A DNA stretch of 64,000 nucleotides from Symbiodinium natans (Eukaryota > Sar > Dinophyceae > Suessiales > Symbiodiniaceae), in the NCBI GenBank assembly GCA_905221605.1, contig CAJNDS010002439.1, positions 211,001 through 275,000 of the forward strand. The letters are read 5' to 3'. Of this stretch, positions 50,968 through 61,359 are shown piece after piece; position 1 is the stretch's first letter, and every line of letters begins with the position of its first letter. The translations under genes were made by a program, and so were the position numbers. The notes under the pieces are model-generated. The model was not told the origin of the DNA, did no database searches, and saw only the letters and a program-made list of their open reading frames with translations.

Positions 50968-51424
50968 GCTATCGGCAAAGACAACACACATGTATATACT
51001 TATGCAATCAGGCGTGGCGTGCATCATGTTCCTGCGGCCCGACAACCACTCTACAACACGGATCTCCATTCTCGCACTTAGAAACCCCGAGGTCCTCCCA
51101 CAGGTGCTTTGTGTAGGGCCGAATACGGCACCCGCAGCTCTTCGGCTTGAAGTGACCTGGGCATATAGTCCGGGTTTGGGGCAGGTATGACATCTGCGAG
51201 TGTCAGGCAATGGGAGTACAGTCGGGTGCAGGGCCATGCATCCTGCTACACCGAGTTTTCCACTTCGGGTACACTGCACCTGGGATGCGAGCATGTTAAG
51301 GATTTGACTGGGTATCAGGGCTGGCGTTCTGTGCCGAACATAGCTAACTACGACAGGGCACATATTCCACATATGTCTACGGTGAGGCCCTCGAAGAGCT
51401 AAGGAAGGCCTTCGGTAGATGCCT

Positions 51425-52060
51425 CTAACAAGCATCAGTTTCGGCCTGCATGGTCTCACACTTAGCGAGAAGTTCTGCAGCCTTCTTTCGCCTCTTCCTA
51501 GGAGGTAAGCTTCGAATGTCTCCGAGAAGTCTGGTGATAAGGCCCGCACATGAACCTGTGGAAATTGCGTAAGCCACAGCATTGCTCGATACGCCCACCT
51601 TGCGACCCTTAGGTTGTGGTGGCGGCTCTGAGTCCGTCGAGAGTGAGTCATCGGTGCCCGGTCCTTGTGCAGGGCTGGAGGATTGACCTGGGCCATCGGC
51701 TTCCCCAGGGCTGGGGCCGAATGTGGGACTGTCGGTCCTGTCCTCTGGGAGCATGTTTGTCTCATGTGCGGAGCTCTCTGATTCGCTCCAGTCCAGGAGC
51801 CCTTGCGCACTCCTCGGCACTCCATGGATTCTGTCACTTGAGGAGGAACTAGCGAGCGGTGGTGATGAGAGCTGCAATGGGGGGGGCAAAGATGGAAGCT
51901 TCGGTTGATTTGGGGGGGGGGTTGGGGCTTGGGGTCCTCTCTTATTTCGTGCGCTGGCTTTGGAGCTGGCTCCCCTAGGGGCCGTTGACTGCACGTAGTG
52001 GGATCTGGCCGACCAGTGCGCCTCATGGCACTGTCGTAGGCGGGGATGCATCTGCGGCAA
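51425..52060 (-). CDS. LINE Ser/Pro-rich ORF (copy 2)
   Basis: Identical in protein sequence to 38459-39094; see that entry for composition and doubts about the competing frame. Confidence 0.45.
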   Translation of the reverse strand: MPQMHPRLRQCHEAHWSARSHYVQSTAPRGASSKASARNKRGPQAPTPPPNQPKLPSLPPPLQLSSPPLASSSSSDRIHGVPRSAQGLLDWSESESSAHETNMLPEDRTDSPTFGPSPGEADGPGQSSSPAQGPGTDDSLSTDSEPPPQPKGRKVGVSSNAVAYAISTGSCAGLITRLLGDIRSLPPRKRRKKAAELLAKCETMQAETDAC

Positions 52061-52094
52061 AGGAAGACTGTGAATATCAAGTGCAGAGCGAGAT

Positions 52095-52412
52095 TCATGG
52101 TTTGACTGAGATCAGGCTGATAAGAGACGTTGCAAGTTGTTGCTCAAGTGCAGCACACAACAACGGGAACCTGACAGAAATGATGGCCACCAGCTGAAGT
52201 CCCTGTTCTCTCGGTAGAACCTCAAGGATCGCTGGCACAAGTTCGTCTGCAGTATCCTGATTCAACAGCTGCCCTGCGAGGTCCAAGGCACTTTCAATGT
52301 CAATAGTGTCTTGACAGCTCAGCAAGCAGTCTGCAACCAGTTCCAGAGCCACAACTCGAATCTGAGTAACAGGCAGAATGGCTTCTAATGGTGTGAAGAG
52401 TACAGAAATCAC
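52095..52412 (-). CDS. 5'-terminal ORF remnant of the LINE (copy 2)
   Basis: Identical to 39129-39446. The frame again runs open to the satellite junction at 52476. Confidence 0.43.
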   Translation of the reverse strand: MISVLFTPLEAILPVTQIRVVALELVADCLLSCQDTIDIESALDLAGQLLNQDTADELVPAILEVLPREQGLQLVAIISVRFPLLCAALEQQLATSLISLISVKP

Positions 52413-52475
52413 CGAAGGGGCACTACGGTCCGCTATTGGGGGCCCGCTATACGAAACGCTGAGAGCCGAGACGCT

Positions 52476-53960
52476 TGATGGGTTTCAAAAAAAAGTTTCA
52501 TATGCTTTGAAGCAAGCTTGCACGGCTTAAAAAAAGCGGGGGGGTTGGGGGGGGCGCAGCCCCCCCCATTTGCAAACACAATGCTTGCATGATGGGTTTC
52601 AAAAAAAGTTTATGCTTTGAAGCAAGCTTGCACGGCTTAAAAAAAGCGGGGGGGTTGGGGGCGGCGCAGCCCCCCCCATTTGCAAACACAATGCTTGCAT
52701 GATGGGTTTCAAAAAAAGTTTCATATGCTTTGAAGCAAGCTTGCACGGCTTACGCAGCCCCCCCCCCCCCATTTGCAAACACAATGCTTGCATGATGGGT
52801 TTCAAAAAAAGTTTCATATGCTTTGAAGCAAGCTTGCACGGCTTAAAAAAAGCGGGGGGGTTGGGGGGGGGCGCAGCCCCCCCCATTTGCAAACACAATG
52901 CTTGCATGATGGGTTTCAAAAAAAGTTTATGCTTTGAAGCAAGCTTGCACGGCTTAAAAAAGGGGGGGGGGTTGGGGGCGGCGCAGCCCCCCCCATTTGC
53001 AAACACAATGCTTGCATGATGGGTTTCAAAAAAAGATTCACATGCTTTGAAGCAAGCTTGCACGGCTTAAAAAAAGCGGGGGGGTTGGCGGGGGCGCAGC
53101 CCCCCCATTTGCAAACACAATGCGTGCATGATGGGTTTCAAAAAAAGTTTCATATGCTTTGAAGTAAGCTTGCACGGCTTAAAAAAAGCGGGGGGGTTGG
53201 GGGGGGGCGCAGCCCCCCCCATTTGCAAACACAATGCTTGCATGATGGGTTTCAAAAAAAGTTTCATATGCTTTGAAGCAAGCTTGCACGGCTTAAAAAA
53301 GCGGGGGGGTTGGGGGGGGCGCACCATGAAACACAATGCTTGCATGAGCAAAAAAAGTTTCATATGCTTTGAAGCAAGCTTGCACGGCTTAAACAAAAGC
53401 GGGGGGTTGGGGGGGGCGCAGCCCCCCCCATTTGCAAACACAATGCTGCATGATGGGTTTCAAAAAAAGTTTCATATGCTTTGAAGCAAGCTTGCACGGC
53501 TTAAACAAAGCGGGGGGGTTGGGGGGGGCGCAGCCCCCCCATTTGCAAACACAATGCTTGCATGATGGGTTTCAAAAAAAGTTGCATATGCTCGGAAGCA
53601 AGCTTGCACGGCTTAAAAAAAGCGGGGGGTTGGGGGGGGCGCAGCCCCCCCCATTTGCAAACACAATGCTGCATGATGGGTTTCAAAAAAAGTTTCATAT
53701 GCTTTGAAGCAAGCTTGCACGGCTTAAAAAAAGCGGGGGGGTTGGGGGGGGGGGGGGGGGGGGGGCAGCCCCCCCCATTTGCAAACACAATGCTTGCATG
53801 ATGGGTTTCAAAAAAGTTTCATATGCTTTGAAGCAAGCTTGCACGTTGGGGGGGGCGCAGCCCCCCCCATTTGCAAACACAATGCCTGCATGATGGGTTT
53901 CAAACAAAGTTTCATATGCTTTGAAGCAAGCTTGCACGGCTTAAAAAAAGCGGGGGGGTT
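52476..53960 (+). repeat. ~115-bp G/C-hairpin satellite, array 3
   Basis: About 13 units. The first units again include the TTTATGC/GGCGGCGCAG variant seen in array 1 (around 52610 and 52925), so arrays 1 and 3 are closer to each other than to array 2. Units at 52750 and 53325 lack their central G-run. The last G-run (53741-53765) is about 25 long. Copy 2 of the LINE begins directly at 52475. Confidence 0.96.
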
Positions 53961-53984
53961 AGGTCGCTGAGGGGGGGGGGGGTA

Positions 53985-54102
53985 GCATATGTATATATCT
54001 TATATAAACTATATATATTCTATATACTATGTGTATATGTATATATAGACATACGCAGAGTATATTTACTATAATATACACATATATATATATATATATG
54101 AT

Positions 54103-54148
<46 letters not shown>

Positions 54149-54370
54149 TGTTATCTGTACTATGTATTCCAGATATACTATATCTACTATATATACTGTA
54201 TGTACTGTATCTCCTATATATCATATTTATATATACTATAAACGCTATATATGTATACTATGTAGACTATATATCGAGTATATATACATACTATATATTT
54301 CTTACATGTATGTCGTCCATGAAATAAGTACCTATATATATCTAGCAATATATATATATATATATATATA
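53985..54370. repeat. TA-rich microsatellite block
   Basis: Alternating TATATA, TATACTA and GTATATA over nearly 400 bases with a perfect (TA)n core near 54108-54142. The frames across it are Tyr/Ile repeats only. Confidence 0.9.
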
Positions 54371-54374
54371 CACA

Positions 54375-54795
54375 AGTCCAGGAAACCATGGACACCACGA
54401 AGCAAGGAACCAAGGAAACCATGGAAACCATATAAACCATGGAAACCATGGAAACCATGGAAACCGTAGAAACCAAAGAAACTATAGAAACCAAGGAAAC
54501 CAAGAAACCAAGGAAACCAAGGAAACCAAGAAAACCAAGAAAACCATAGAAACCATAGAAACCACGGAAACCATGGAAACCACACAAGCCAAGGAAACCA
54601 CGGAAACCATGAAAACCACAGAAACAAAGGAAAGCATGGAAACCAAGGAAACTAAGGAAACCATAGAAAACCATAGAAACCATAGAAACCACGGAAACCA
54701 TGGAAACCATAGGAACCAAGGAAACCATGGGAACCAAGGAAACCATGGGAACCAAGGAAACCAAGGAAACCAAGGAAACCATTGAAACCAGAAAT
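54375..54795 (+). repeat. 9-bp GAAACCAWG tandem repeat
   Basis: About 45 units of GGAAACCAW/GAAACCAWG with drift, producing Glu-Thr-Lys/Met repeats in one plus frame and Trp-Phe-Pro repeats in a minus frame. Also contains several NcoI-type CCATGG sites. Not a gene. Confidence 0.93.
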
Positions 54796-54824
54796 CTCTT
54801 GTAAACAGTACTAAACCAAGAGAA

Positions 54825-54912
54825 ACGCGTTCCAAAATGACCCCTTTACGCGTTCCAAAATGACCCCTTTACGCGTTCCAAAATGACTCCCTTACGCGTT
54901 CCAAAATGACCC
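54825..54912 (-). repeat. 23-bp GTCATTTTGGAACG tandem repeat, right copy (inverted)
   Basis: Four minus-strand units of the repeat at 25950-26040. CCAAAATGAC starts at 54832, 54855, 54878 and 54901, again an exact 23-bp period. Spacers here are CGCGTAAAGG instead of ACAGAAGGG. Confidence 0.93.
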
Positions 54913-54940
54913 CTCTCCCATCAGAGCGGGGTCTCTCTCT

Positions 54941-55047
54941 TCCTCTTCTTCTTCTTCTTCTTCTTCTTCTTCTTCTTCTTCTTCTTCTTCTTCTTCTTCT
55001 TCTTCTTCTTCTTCTTCTTCTTCTTCTTCTTCTTCTTCTTCTTCTTC
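54941..55047 (+). repeat. (CTT)n trinucleotide array
   Basis: About 35 perfect TTC/CTT triplets. Gives poly-Leu, poly-Glu, poly-Lys or poly-Arg in different frames; no gene supported. Confidence 0.97.
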
Positions 55048-55764
55048 GGGGCTTGAAGGGCGCGCGAGCACCCTCCGCGCACAGGGCGCGCCCAAGTTCC
55101 TGTCTCGGTCGGTGTGAGACTGTTGCCTTTGCAGGAGGACTGATTTTCCACGACGAAAATGGACCCCTAATCCCCGTGACGCCTTCTAATCCCCAGTATT
55201 CGCATTCCTCGTGTTTGGTGGGCCATGGAGCGCTACACGGGCGTATCCCCCCGAAATTGTATGATTCAGGCCGCGAGCCCGCCACTCTATGTAAATAGAA
55301 GGCAAACAACGGCTAGGGCTAGGGAGGTCATGACCCGCTTCTCACCATTTGAGTGGGTTCGCCCGTTTGCTACTGTCAGAAGGGCCAGAAAAGTCCCTGC
55401 CCTCTCTCTCTCTCTGTCGCTCCCACTTTCAGTTGTGCGACGATTTGTCACATTTCTCCCGTGCTGCTTTGGAACTCCTACAGGAGCATGCGGGGCCCCC
55501 AACGATGTACTTTTGTCATGTGGGGGCCTCTATGGCTGGCTTCAGCATGCTGGACTAGGGCAAACGAAAACGCGCTGCGCGAAGGTGCATGTCCGGGCGA
55601 AGTCTTGTCTTGACATGCCTTGGTATCCGCAGGAACGGGAAGTGCAAAGACCTTGGGCTAACTGCTTTCCACGTTGATGCTGAGAGGCATGTGCCTATAG
55701 ATTGTGTGCATGTACTCATATCATGCATGTACGCACGCGTGTATGTTCCTCGAGGATTGGGCAA

Positions 55765-56027
55765 CAGTTGGCAACAGATCCCAGGTCCTGCACACCTCGC
55801 GTGGGCTCGGGCTGGAAGCCCGGCGGCCGCAAGGGCAAGGCCGTGGCGGGGGCAGGTGGGGCGCTTGGTTGTGGAGGCTGCGGCTGCTGGCAGACTGCGG
55901 CAGCTGGGGCCGGGGCCGAGGACGCGGAATCGCCGGCTTCACCGGGCCGCCGCGTGGGGGGTCTGAAGCTGTGGGTGATGCTATCCCAGAAGTAGCGCCT
56001 CTTGTACCTGGGCAATAAGAACCCAAA
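55765..56027 (-). CDS. candidate exon with Pro/Ala-rich linker
   Basis: After a TGTTTCGCAG acceptor (56028 upward) the minus frame reads VFGFLLPRYKRRYFWDSITH and then a Pro/Ala-rich linker up to a possible GAG/GTGTGC donor near 55798. The Tyr-Lys-Arg-Arg-Tyr-Phe-Trp segment recalls cytoplasmic segments next to membrane helices in large protist membrane proteins, but this is an impression only. The opposite strand also has a Gly/Ala-rich open frame. Confidence 0.3.
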
Positions 56028-56339
56028 CACCTGCGAAACATGTGTAGGTGTGAGAGAACCGCTCTGTCATAGCCCAGGCCGCTCATCAAGCAGCTCCCGC
56101 GAGTTTGTCGTCGTCTGCATGAGTACGGCCATCTGAAGCGCATGCTCCTCGGGCTCCGCTCAGCCCTTACTCTGCAAATACACAGCAATGAGATTTACGC
56201 AAGAGAAAGTAGTCTATTGCACTTTTTCAATTTCTCTATCAATCTCCGAAAACCGGGCATTCGGTGGCTGGCACAAGGGAAGGTCAGCCGCTCCCAACGT
56301 CATTTGCGCGAGCACGAGCGTGTAGCAAAGCAGGAACAC

Positions 56340-56760
56340 TTAAAGATCCATGTGAGGTCCTTGTTTTCCTTCTTGGAATCCTCCAATCTGTCGAGGAACA
56401 TGTTTCGCCGTGCCAGCATTTTTTCCTCAGTCATTCTTAGAGTCTTAGGGCACACAGCTGAAGCTTTCAATTGCGCTGTAACAAGGCTTGAAAGGTCCAA
56501 CAGCGACATTGCGGAACGTGAGGCTATGCACGAGTAAAGCATGCTATGTACGCCCCGGCGAAGAGAAGATGCCATTTTGGCGTATGTGCCCCGCCGCCAA
56601 ACACTGAGCGCATGAAGCACAAAAGTCACCTGTTTCCGAGTCTCCAAACAGAACTGGCAATCATTGATCATGCGGATGTAGGCAGCTTGCACGGCCAAAC
56701 CCCATGATTGCACCAAACTTTCATCTGGTGGAACTCCTCCAGAAGAATGCTGGATGCAAA
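56340..56760 (-). CDS. candidate two-exon gene fragment, coiled-coil-like
   Basis: The minus-strand frame reads LAVQAAYIRMINDCQFCLE and on to a possible ACAG/GTGACT donor near 56630. It resumes after a GTGCATAG acceptor near 56528 with SAMSLLDLSSLVTAQLKASA and a charged helical stretch (EEKMLARRNMFLDRLEDSKK). A further GTGTTCC donor follows near 56340. The helical, charged pattern suggests a coiled coil. Function unknown; a plus-strand frame is also open here. Confidence 0.3.
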
Positions 56761-56886
56761 GCAGGCTCGATGCGTCAGTTTGGGGAGTATGAGCACATGA
56801 GAAACTTGCAGCGCCGGTGGCTGGAACTCCCCAAGACAAAGCAACTACAAGCAAAGATAGGCCATGCGCCTCTCAGCCTGCTACAG

Positions 56887-57025
56887 CTTGGAGGTTCATA
56901 GTAGTCATAGTACTTATAACCCCAGTCATACCTGTACTCATCGCCCACTTATAAGCCCCTTAAGTGCCTTAACATGGTGATACTTGCAACAGTAATTGGG
57001 TTAATGAGTATCATGAACCTCCAAG
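56887..57025. mobile_element. foldback (MITE-like) element, full copy
   Basis: A 139-bp element with ends CTTGGAGGTTCATAGTA and its inverse (TATCATGAACCTCCAAG), and the inner CCACTTATAAGCCCCTTAAG block shared with 20978-21145. No target-site duplication evident. Confidence 0.85.
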
Positions 57026-57282
57026 TATCCATCGAAAAGCTCCGTTCAGCGCCTGGAAGCGCGCTTGGTTGGCAGGACAGAAGCTGCGTGAGAGTGTCGA
57101 TGAGGAAGGTGTTGCGACTTTTCCTGGTGTCGTTGGCAGATCAGGACAATGTCCCGACTTGGGGATTGGTTTAGTTTACTCACCACACCCTACGCGCATT
57201 CGCAAGCGCACAGCTTCCAGTCTCAACTCTCATGACTCGTGCCGCGTCTGCTTGGGCACGCCACTTCATTGCAGAATATGGC

Positions 57283-57395
57283 AGATGTGGGGGTGTCCGA
57301 TAATGGGGGGGTACCCTTTTTGGGGTCCCTTTCTGGGGATTCTATTCAACTTGGGATATCAAACGGGTACGCCTATTTTGGGAAATGCTCATGTT
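57283..57395 (+). repeat. dispersed GGGGTACC-like repeat, copy 3
   Basis: GTCCGATAATGGGGGGGTACC, TTTTTGGGGTCC, then GGGGATTCTATT, in the block order of 2185-2285 and 7555-7655. Confidence 0.45.
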
Positions 57396-58030
57396 GCAGC
57401 ATGACTACAGGTGCACTGGCAACAAAACATACGGAGACAATGCCATGCTAAGTAGGTCTGGGCATCGAATCCTCCGCATACCTGACAGTGCAGGCGGTCA
57501 GGCTCAAGGGGCAAGGGACGTGGGTTTGGACCCTCCAGTGCCACCAGTGATATGGGGTGGAAGTGCATGGGCTCTCCATTGGCCCATTCATTACATAGTG
57601 GCCACGCTGCTGCCACCACACCAGTACCAGGGGCTTTCACTCTCTACTCTCTGACTTTTCTCTGGCTAGCTAGCTGCCGTAGCTGCCACAATTCCCCGGA
57701 TGCCGCTACGAACTCACGGTGCGAACGGGGGAGTTGAGAACTGCTCTTGGCGGAGTCTGATCGCTGTGGATGAAGCGTATGTCCTGCACTCTTGCACAAT
57801 GACTGCTTTGCTGTTCTTGGCCGACCACATCCTCAAGGACAAAGGTCCTGTTCCTAAGCCAAGGAGCAGCACCATGAGGTCCAAACATGCCTGTCAGGGG
57901 CTGAGGTTCAGGATGCACGGTAAGCTTACAAAAAGTAAGAGTGTTGGAAGTAGGGTCTGTGCACAAGCGGCATTCCCAAACCGAGCTTTCTTCCTTGCAA
58001 TCGGACTCGTGACAAACACGAGAGAAAGAG
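57396..58030. other. no gene recognised
   Basis: Short overlapping frames on both strands without a motif. Confidence 0.4.
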
Positions 58031-58031
58031 G

Positions 58032-58397
58032 GTGAGGAGAGCCGGCAACTCCACTCTCGTGTCGCCCAGTGAGGCCATGGATCCTATGGTGACGAAAAAT
58101 CTCGGAAGCACGAAACTCCAAGAGCGGCAGGTCACACTAAAAACTCTTGCAGCATTCCCAGAATACCTAGTGGCCCACTTCATGCCTCGCATTTTTTTCT
58201 GGTCCACACTCAGAGCTATAAAAGCCCACCGAAGAGCTGATTGCGTCAGTCTGCCGAGGCCTCGAACCGTCGCATGGAAGCAGGTACCACCTCCAACCCC
58301 ACGTGCACCTTTATCTGTCCGACAGTGCATCAGGACCGGCATTTGTGGCCATGGTGCCGCGTCTCAAACCCCTTCAGCTCCTTCTCCCGCAATGTGA
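58032..58397 (+). CDS. possible coding segment, unknown protein
   Basis: 121-codon plus frame with ordinary composition in its middle (MDPMVTKNLGSTKLQERQVT, then LAAFPEYLVAHFMPRIFF), becoming Pro/Arg-rich. The minus strand is also open and partly protein-like, so the strand is not settled. No family recognised. Confidence 0.25.
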   Translation: MRRAGNSTLVSPSEAMDPMVTKNLGSTKLQERQVTLKTLAAFPEYLVAHFMPRIFFWSTLRAIKAHRRADCVSLPRPRTVAWKQVPPPTPRAPLSVRQCIRTGICGHGAASQTPSAPSPAM

Positions 58398-58799
58398 CGC
58401 GTTGCCTGCCTTCTCTACAAGCCCGGCTTTAGGGTGCACGTTGGGGTGCTCTATATTTGAGGCTGATCCATATGGGAGACCGCGTGTTGCAACAGGCCAC
58501 CACTGTAACTAGCCCTCCGAGCAGGCCCTGGCCGAGGCGGGTCGCGTAGAGTCAAAGTGGCATGGTGTCGAGATGCGAAATCTGGAGCGACGATTGGTGA
58601 AGAAAGGCGGCCTAATGGTATCGGATGGGGCGCAGTTCTTTGTTGGCTTTTTGTTTCCCAGGGTGCTCATTGTTAGCCTCGTTCCTGCTGGAGTTGGGGG
58701 GTCTCCGGGCCCCTTTCCGATTCTGAGGGGCTTCTATGTTTATTCTATTTTTGTGATCGGCCTAGCTGAACCCTCTGGGCCGCTCCATGTTTTTTCTAC

Positions 58800-58838
58800 T
58801 AGGGTTTAGGGTTTTAGGGCTTGGGGTTTAGGGTTTAT
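58800..58838 (+). repeat. short TTTAGGG array
   Basis: Four to five units, partly TTTTAGGG and TTGGGG variants. Confidence 0.8.
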
Positions 58839-58849
58839 TTCACGGGGTC

Positions 58850-60480
58850 TCTTCCTTTGTCGGGTCTCAGGGAAGCTTTATTTAGGGTTTCAGGGGTGCT
58901 GTTGAGGTTGAGGCCTTGGAGGAGCAACATCCCGGGTGATGGAACTGCAAGAGCTTGACAGGATTTACTCAGCATCTTCTGGAAATTCCAGTGGTCCCAT
59001 TTTTATTTCCACCGTCCGAGAGAAAAAAAGGTTGCAAGAATGTCTGGCATCATTGCCCAAACAAACCCAAAAAAAAAAAACGCATGTTCGTATGTCTCAA
59101 TGCCGCGCCCTGTTAGATTGAAGTTCCTTGAAACATCCGCGGCGCTGGAGTCAGGATGCTTTTTTGGGTTTTCATTTCAACGAATGTCATAATGAAATCA
59201 AATATCCTGACCTGCGGATGCATCATACCTTGAAACAAACCAGAGCTTTCTCCCCGTACGCAACACAGAACGGTCATAAGCCATTTTGCGCGATCTAGGA
59301 GACCAATCAACCAAGCCATACAACGTACAATGGCTCGTGCGCACGCGCATCATAGTGACTTCTGCAGACCAATGGCTTCTTTCGTGGCCAAAGCTGAGAC
59401 AGCATACATGTCGCAGACGATTCGTTCTGCGCTGGGCTGTGTCTCGAGACATGCGCTGCAGCACACATGCGGCAGTTCAGGCTTCTCACGCTGCGGAACA
59501 CAATTCGCATGCCAAACCCCAACCACACGGAAAATGTGCGGAAAGCTTACGGAGGCTAAAGCTGCCGCCCAGCCTTCAAAGCCTCCTCCTCCTGAGACTG
59601 CTGCGCTTGGTGCGCACGGAGCTCCTCGGGGTGTAGTTTGCCATGGTGTTTTGCCCTTCCTTGGGTTTGTGTGATGTTGTGTGGGGCCACATGCAAGGTC
59701 AAGCAGTGAAGCTCATGGAACTATCAGTGTGTGCACGGCACAAGTTGCGCACTGGCAAGACAACCTGGCCTCTAGTTGATCCATGAGGTCTTGAATCTGC
59801 ATTCCTCAGATGCAATAGAATGACAGTGCTGCTGGACAGTCTTGACTCTCTCGTTCGCTTGAGCGCACCGCCGTCCCCTCGTGTACTGCCATCAGCGTAA
59901 GTGGGATCAGTGGGGTTCGGGCTGCGAGGAGGAGGAGGCCTCACAATCGATGTTAACGCCCTTCACCCCGAAATTCTGCTGGAGATGGACATTCCCTTGA
60001 TTGAGAAAATCTTATCCCGAATGGGGGGGGGTTATTGCAGAACTTGCAGAGCTGAGAGGGAGACGGAAATCATGTTGAAAGCATACGGAGTTTTCAGGGG
60101 TAAACAGCCCATCAGCGTGTGGCAAAAAGTCGCCCCAACAATTATTGAGCAAGAGGCGGTGGCTCATGGCTTTTGAATCCTCTTCACGAAAGAAAGCCAT
60201 CACGTTGGACAGGAAACTGTCCTCGTTGGCCTTTACGGGGTCGCTTCGGTTGCATGATGTGGGACACGAGATCTTGCTGTCATGCGAACCTCTTCCTGCG
60301 ACTACCACGTACTGTTCAAGACCAGCATTTCCCGATTGCAGACCCTCATTCTTCGAAACGTGTAGACGACATGTTGACCCTGCACCCGAAAAGTCCTGAA
60401 AGCGATGTTTTTTCGAGCGGTTCCACGGCCAAGTAAGAGCCTCATGCAACCAATGACCAGCACATTTCAAGGAGCAAACA
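58850..60480. other. no secure gene
   Basis: Plus and minus frames of 80-200 codons overlap around 59286-59674 and 59901-60605. Segments on both strands look weakly protein-like, but no domain or clean splice pair was found, so none is called. Confidence 0.35.
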
Positions 60481-60482
60481 AA

Positions 60483-60526
60483 CTCTAAACCCTGAATCCT
60501 AAGCCCTAAGCCCTGAACCTTAAACC
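60483..60526 (-). repeat. degenerate CCCTAAA array
   Basis: Five to six drifted units (CCCTGAA, CCTAAGC, CCTTAAA). Confidence 0.75.
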
Positions 60527-60668
60527 AACTCCACTTGGCAGAACTCCAGAAGCCGTTCCAAGCGCAGCCTTCTTGTCCAGAAGCTGGCGGTGCAGCACCC
60601 CACACTGTGTACGGAGCCGTTGCTTCCGCGCATCCGAGGGACCCTGGGAGCTTGGGGTTTTTTATGGC

Positions 60669-60750
60669 TTAGGATGGTTTAGGGTTTAGGGTTTGGGGTT
60701 TGGGGTTTAGGGTTTAGGGTTTAGGGTTTAGGGTTTAGGGTTTGGGGTTC
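60669..60750 (+). repeat. TTTAGGG/TTTGGGG array
   Basis: About eleven units in which some are TTTGGGG in place of TTTAGGG. Confidence 0.92.
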
Positions 60751-61276
60751 AGGCTTGTACAGCTTGTTGCCACTACTCTTGATTTGACCTGTGGCTGGTT
60801 TGTTTTCGCCGATACGTTCCAAGACTTCGACAGGTGGAAGGCACTGCGGTTCCATATCAGAAGCAGAAATCCAGACAACGTCGCGGCACGCCATGTGAGG
60901 CAGCTAAGCACCGACAGCAAAGTACTTGGTATTCATTTTTCGCCGGCTTCAGGTTCTACTTCTAACTTCCCCAAAAGGCTCTGTCCCAACTCCGTCGCCC
61001 TGCAGAGAAAGGCCCGGAAAAATCCTGAAGATCATCCCAATGGAAAAATCCCATGAGTGTGCAAACCCTTAACGATTCCTGCAGAAAATCTCACGAGTGC
61101 TCACGCCTAGATATCCCATCACCGCATCCTGCAGAGTGTCCAGCTGGGGCGGCAACTAGTTGGAACCAAGGGTGGAGATTATCGAAAAAAGCAGCTGCAT
61201 TTTGCGCCATGGATGTACTACGCGGCGCCTTCCTACACTGGCCCCAGCTGTCCCTAACAACCTGTGCCCCTGAAGT

Positions 61277-61355
61277 CCCCCTAAACCCTAAACCCTAAAC
61301 CCTAAACCCTAAACCCTAAACCCTAAACCCTAAACCCTAAACCCTAAACCCTAAA
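61277..61355 (-). repeat. CCCTAAA array
   Basis: Eleven near-perfect CCCTAAA units. Confidence 0.96.
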
Positions 61356-61359
61356 TCCG

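Larger units (their letters stand above)
42238..52475 (-). mobile_element. non-LTR retrotransposon copy 2 (3' end in gap)
   Basis: Nearly identical to copy 1 with a constant offset of 12,966 bases. Differences are few; most lie in a 0.3-kb stretch matching 30298-30606 of copy 1. The 3' tail and left target-site duplication are hidden in the gap. The right junction (52476 onward) has the same satellite phase as copy 1, so the pair most likely arose by duplication of a satellite-LINE segment and not by a second insertion. An assembly artefact or collapsed haplotypes remain possible. Confidence 0.93.

Noticed and set aside
28519-53960. Satellite arrays as a CRISPR array
   Set aside because: Units are contiguous without unique spacers, are about 115 bp, and lie in a eukaryotic genome.
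54144-54835. Glu-Thr-Lys and Trp-Phe-Pro repeat frames (up to 213 codons)
   Set aside because: Translations of the GAAACCAWG array and the TA-rich block.
54869-55309. Poly-Arg, poly-Glu, poly-Lys and poly-Leu frames
   Set aside because: Different frames of the (CTT)n array.
56571-56586. GCCATTTTGGC resembling the core of the dinoflagellate spliced leader
   Set aside because: Only 11 bases match and the flanks differ from the spliced-leader sequence; the word is also self-complementary, so a chance match is likely.
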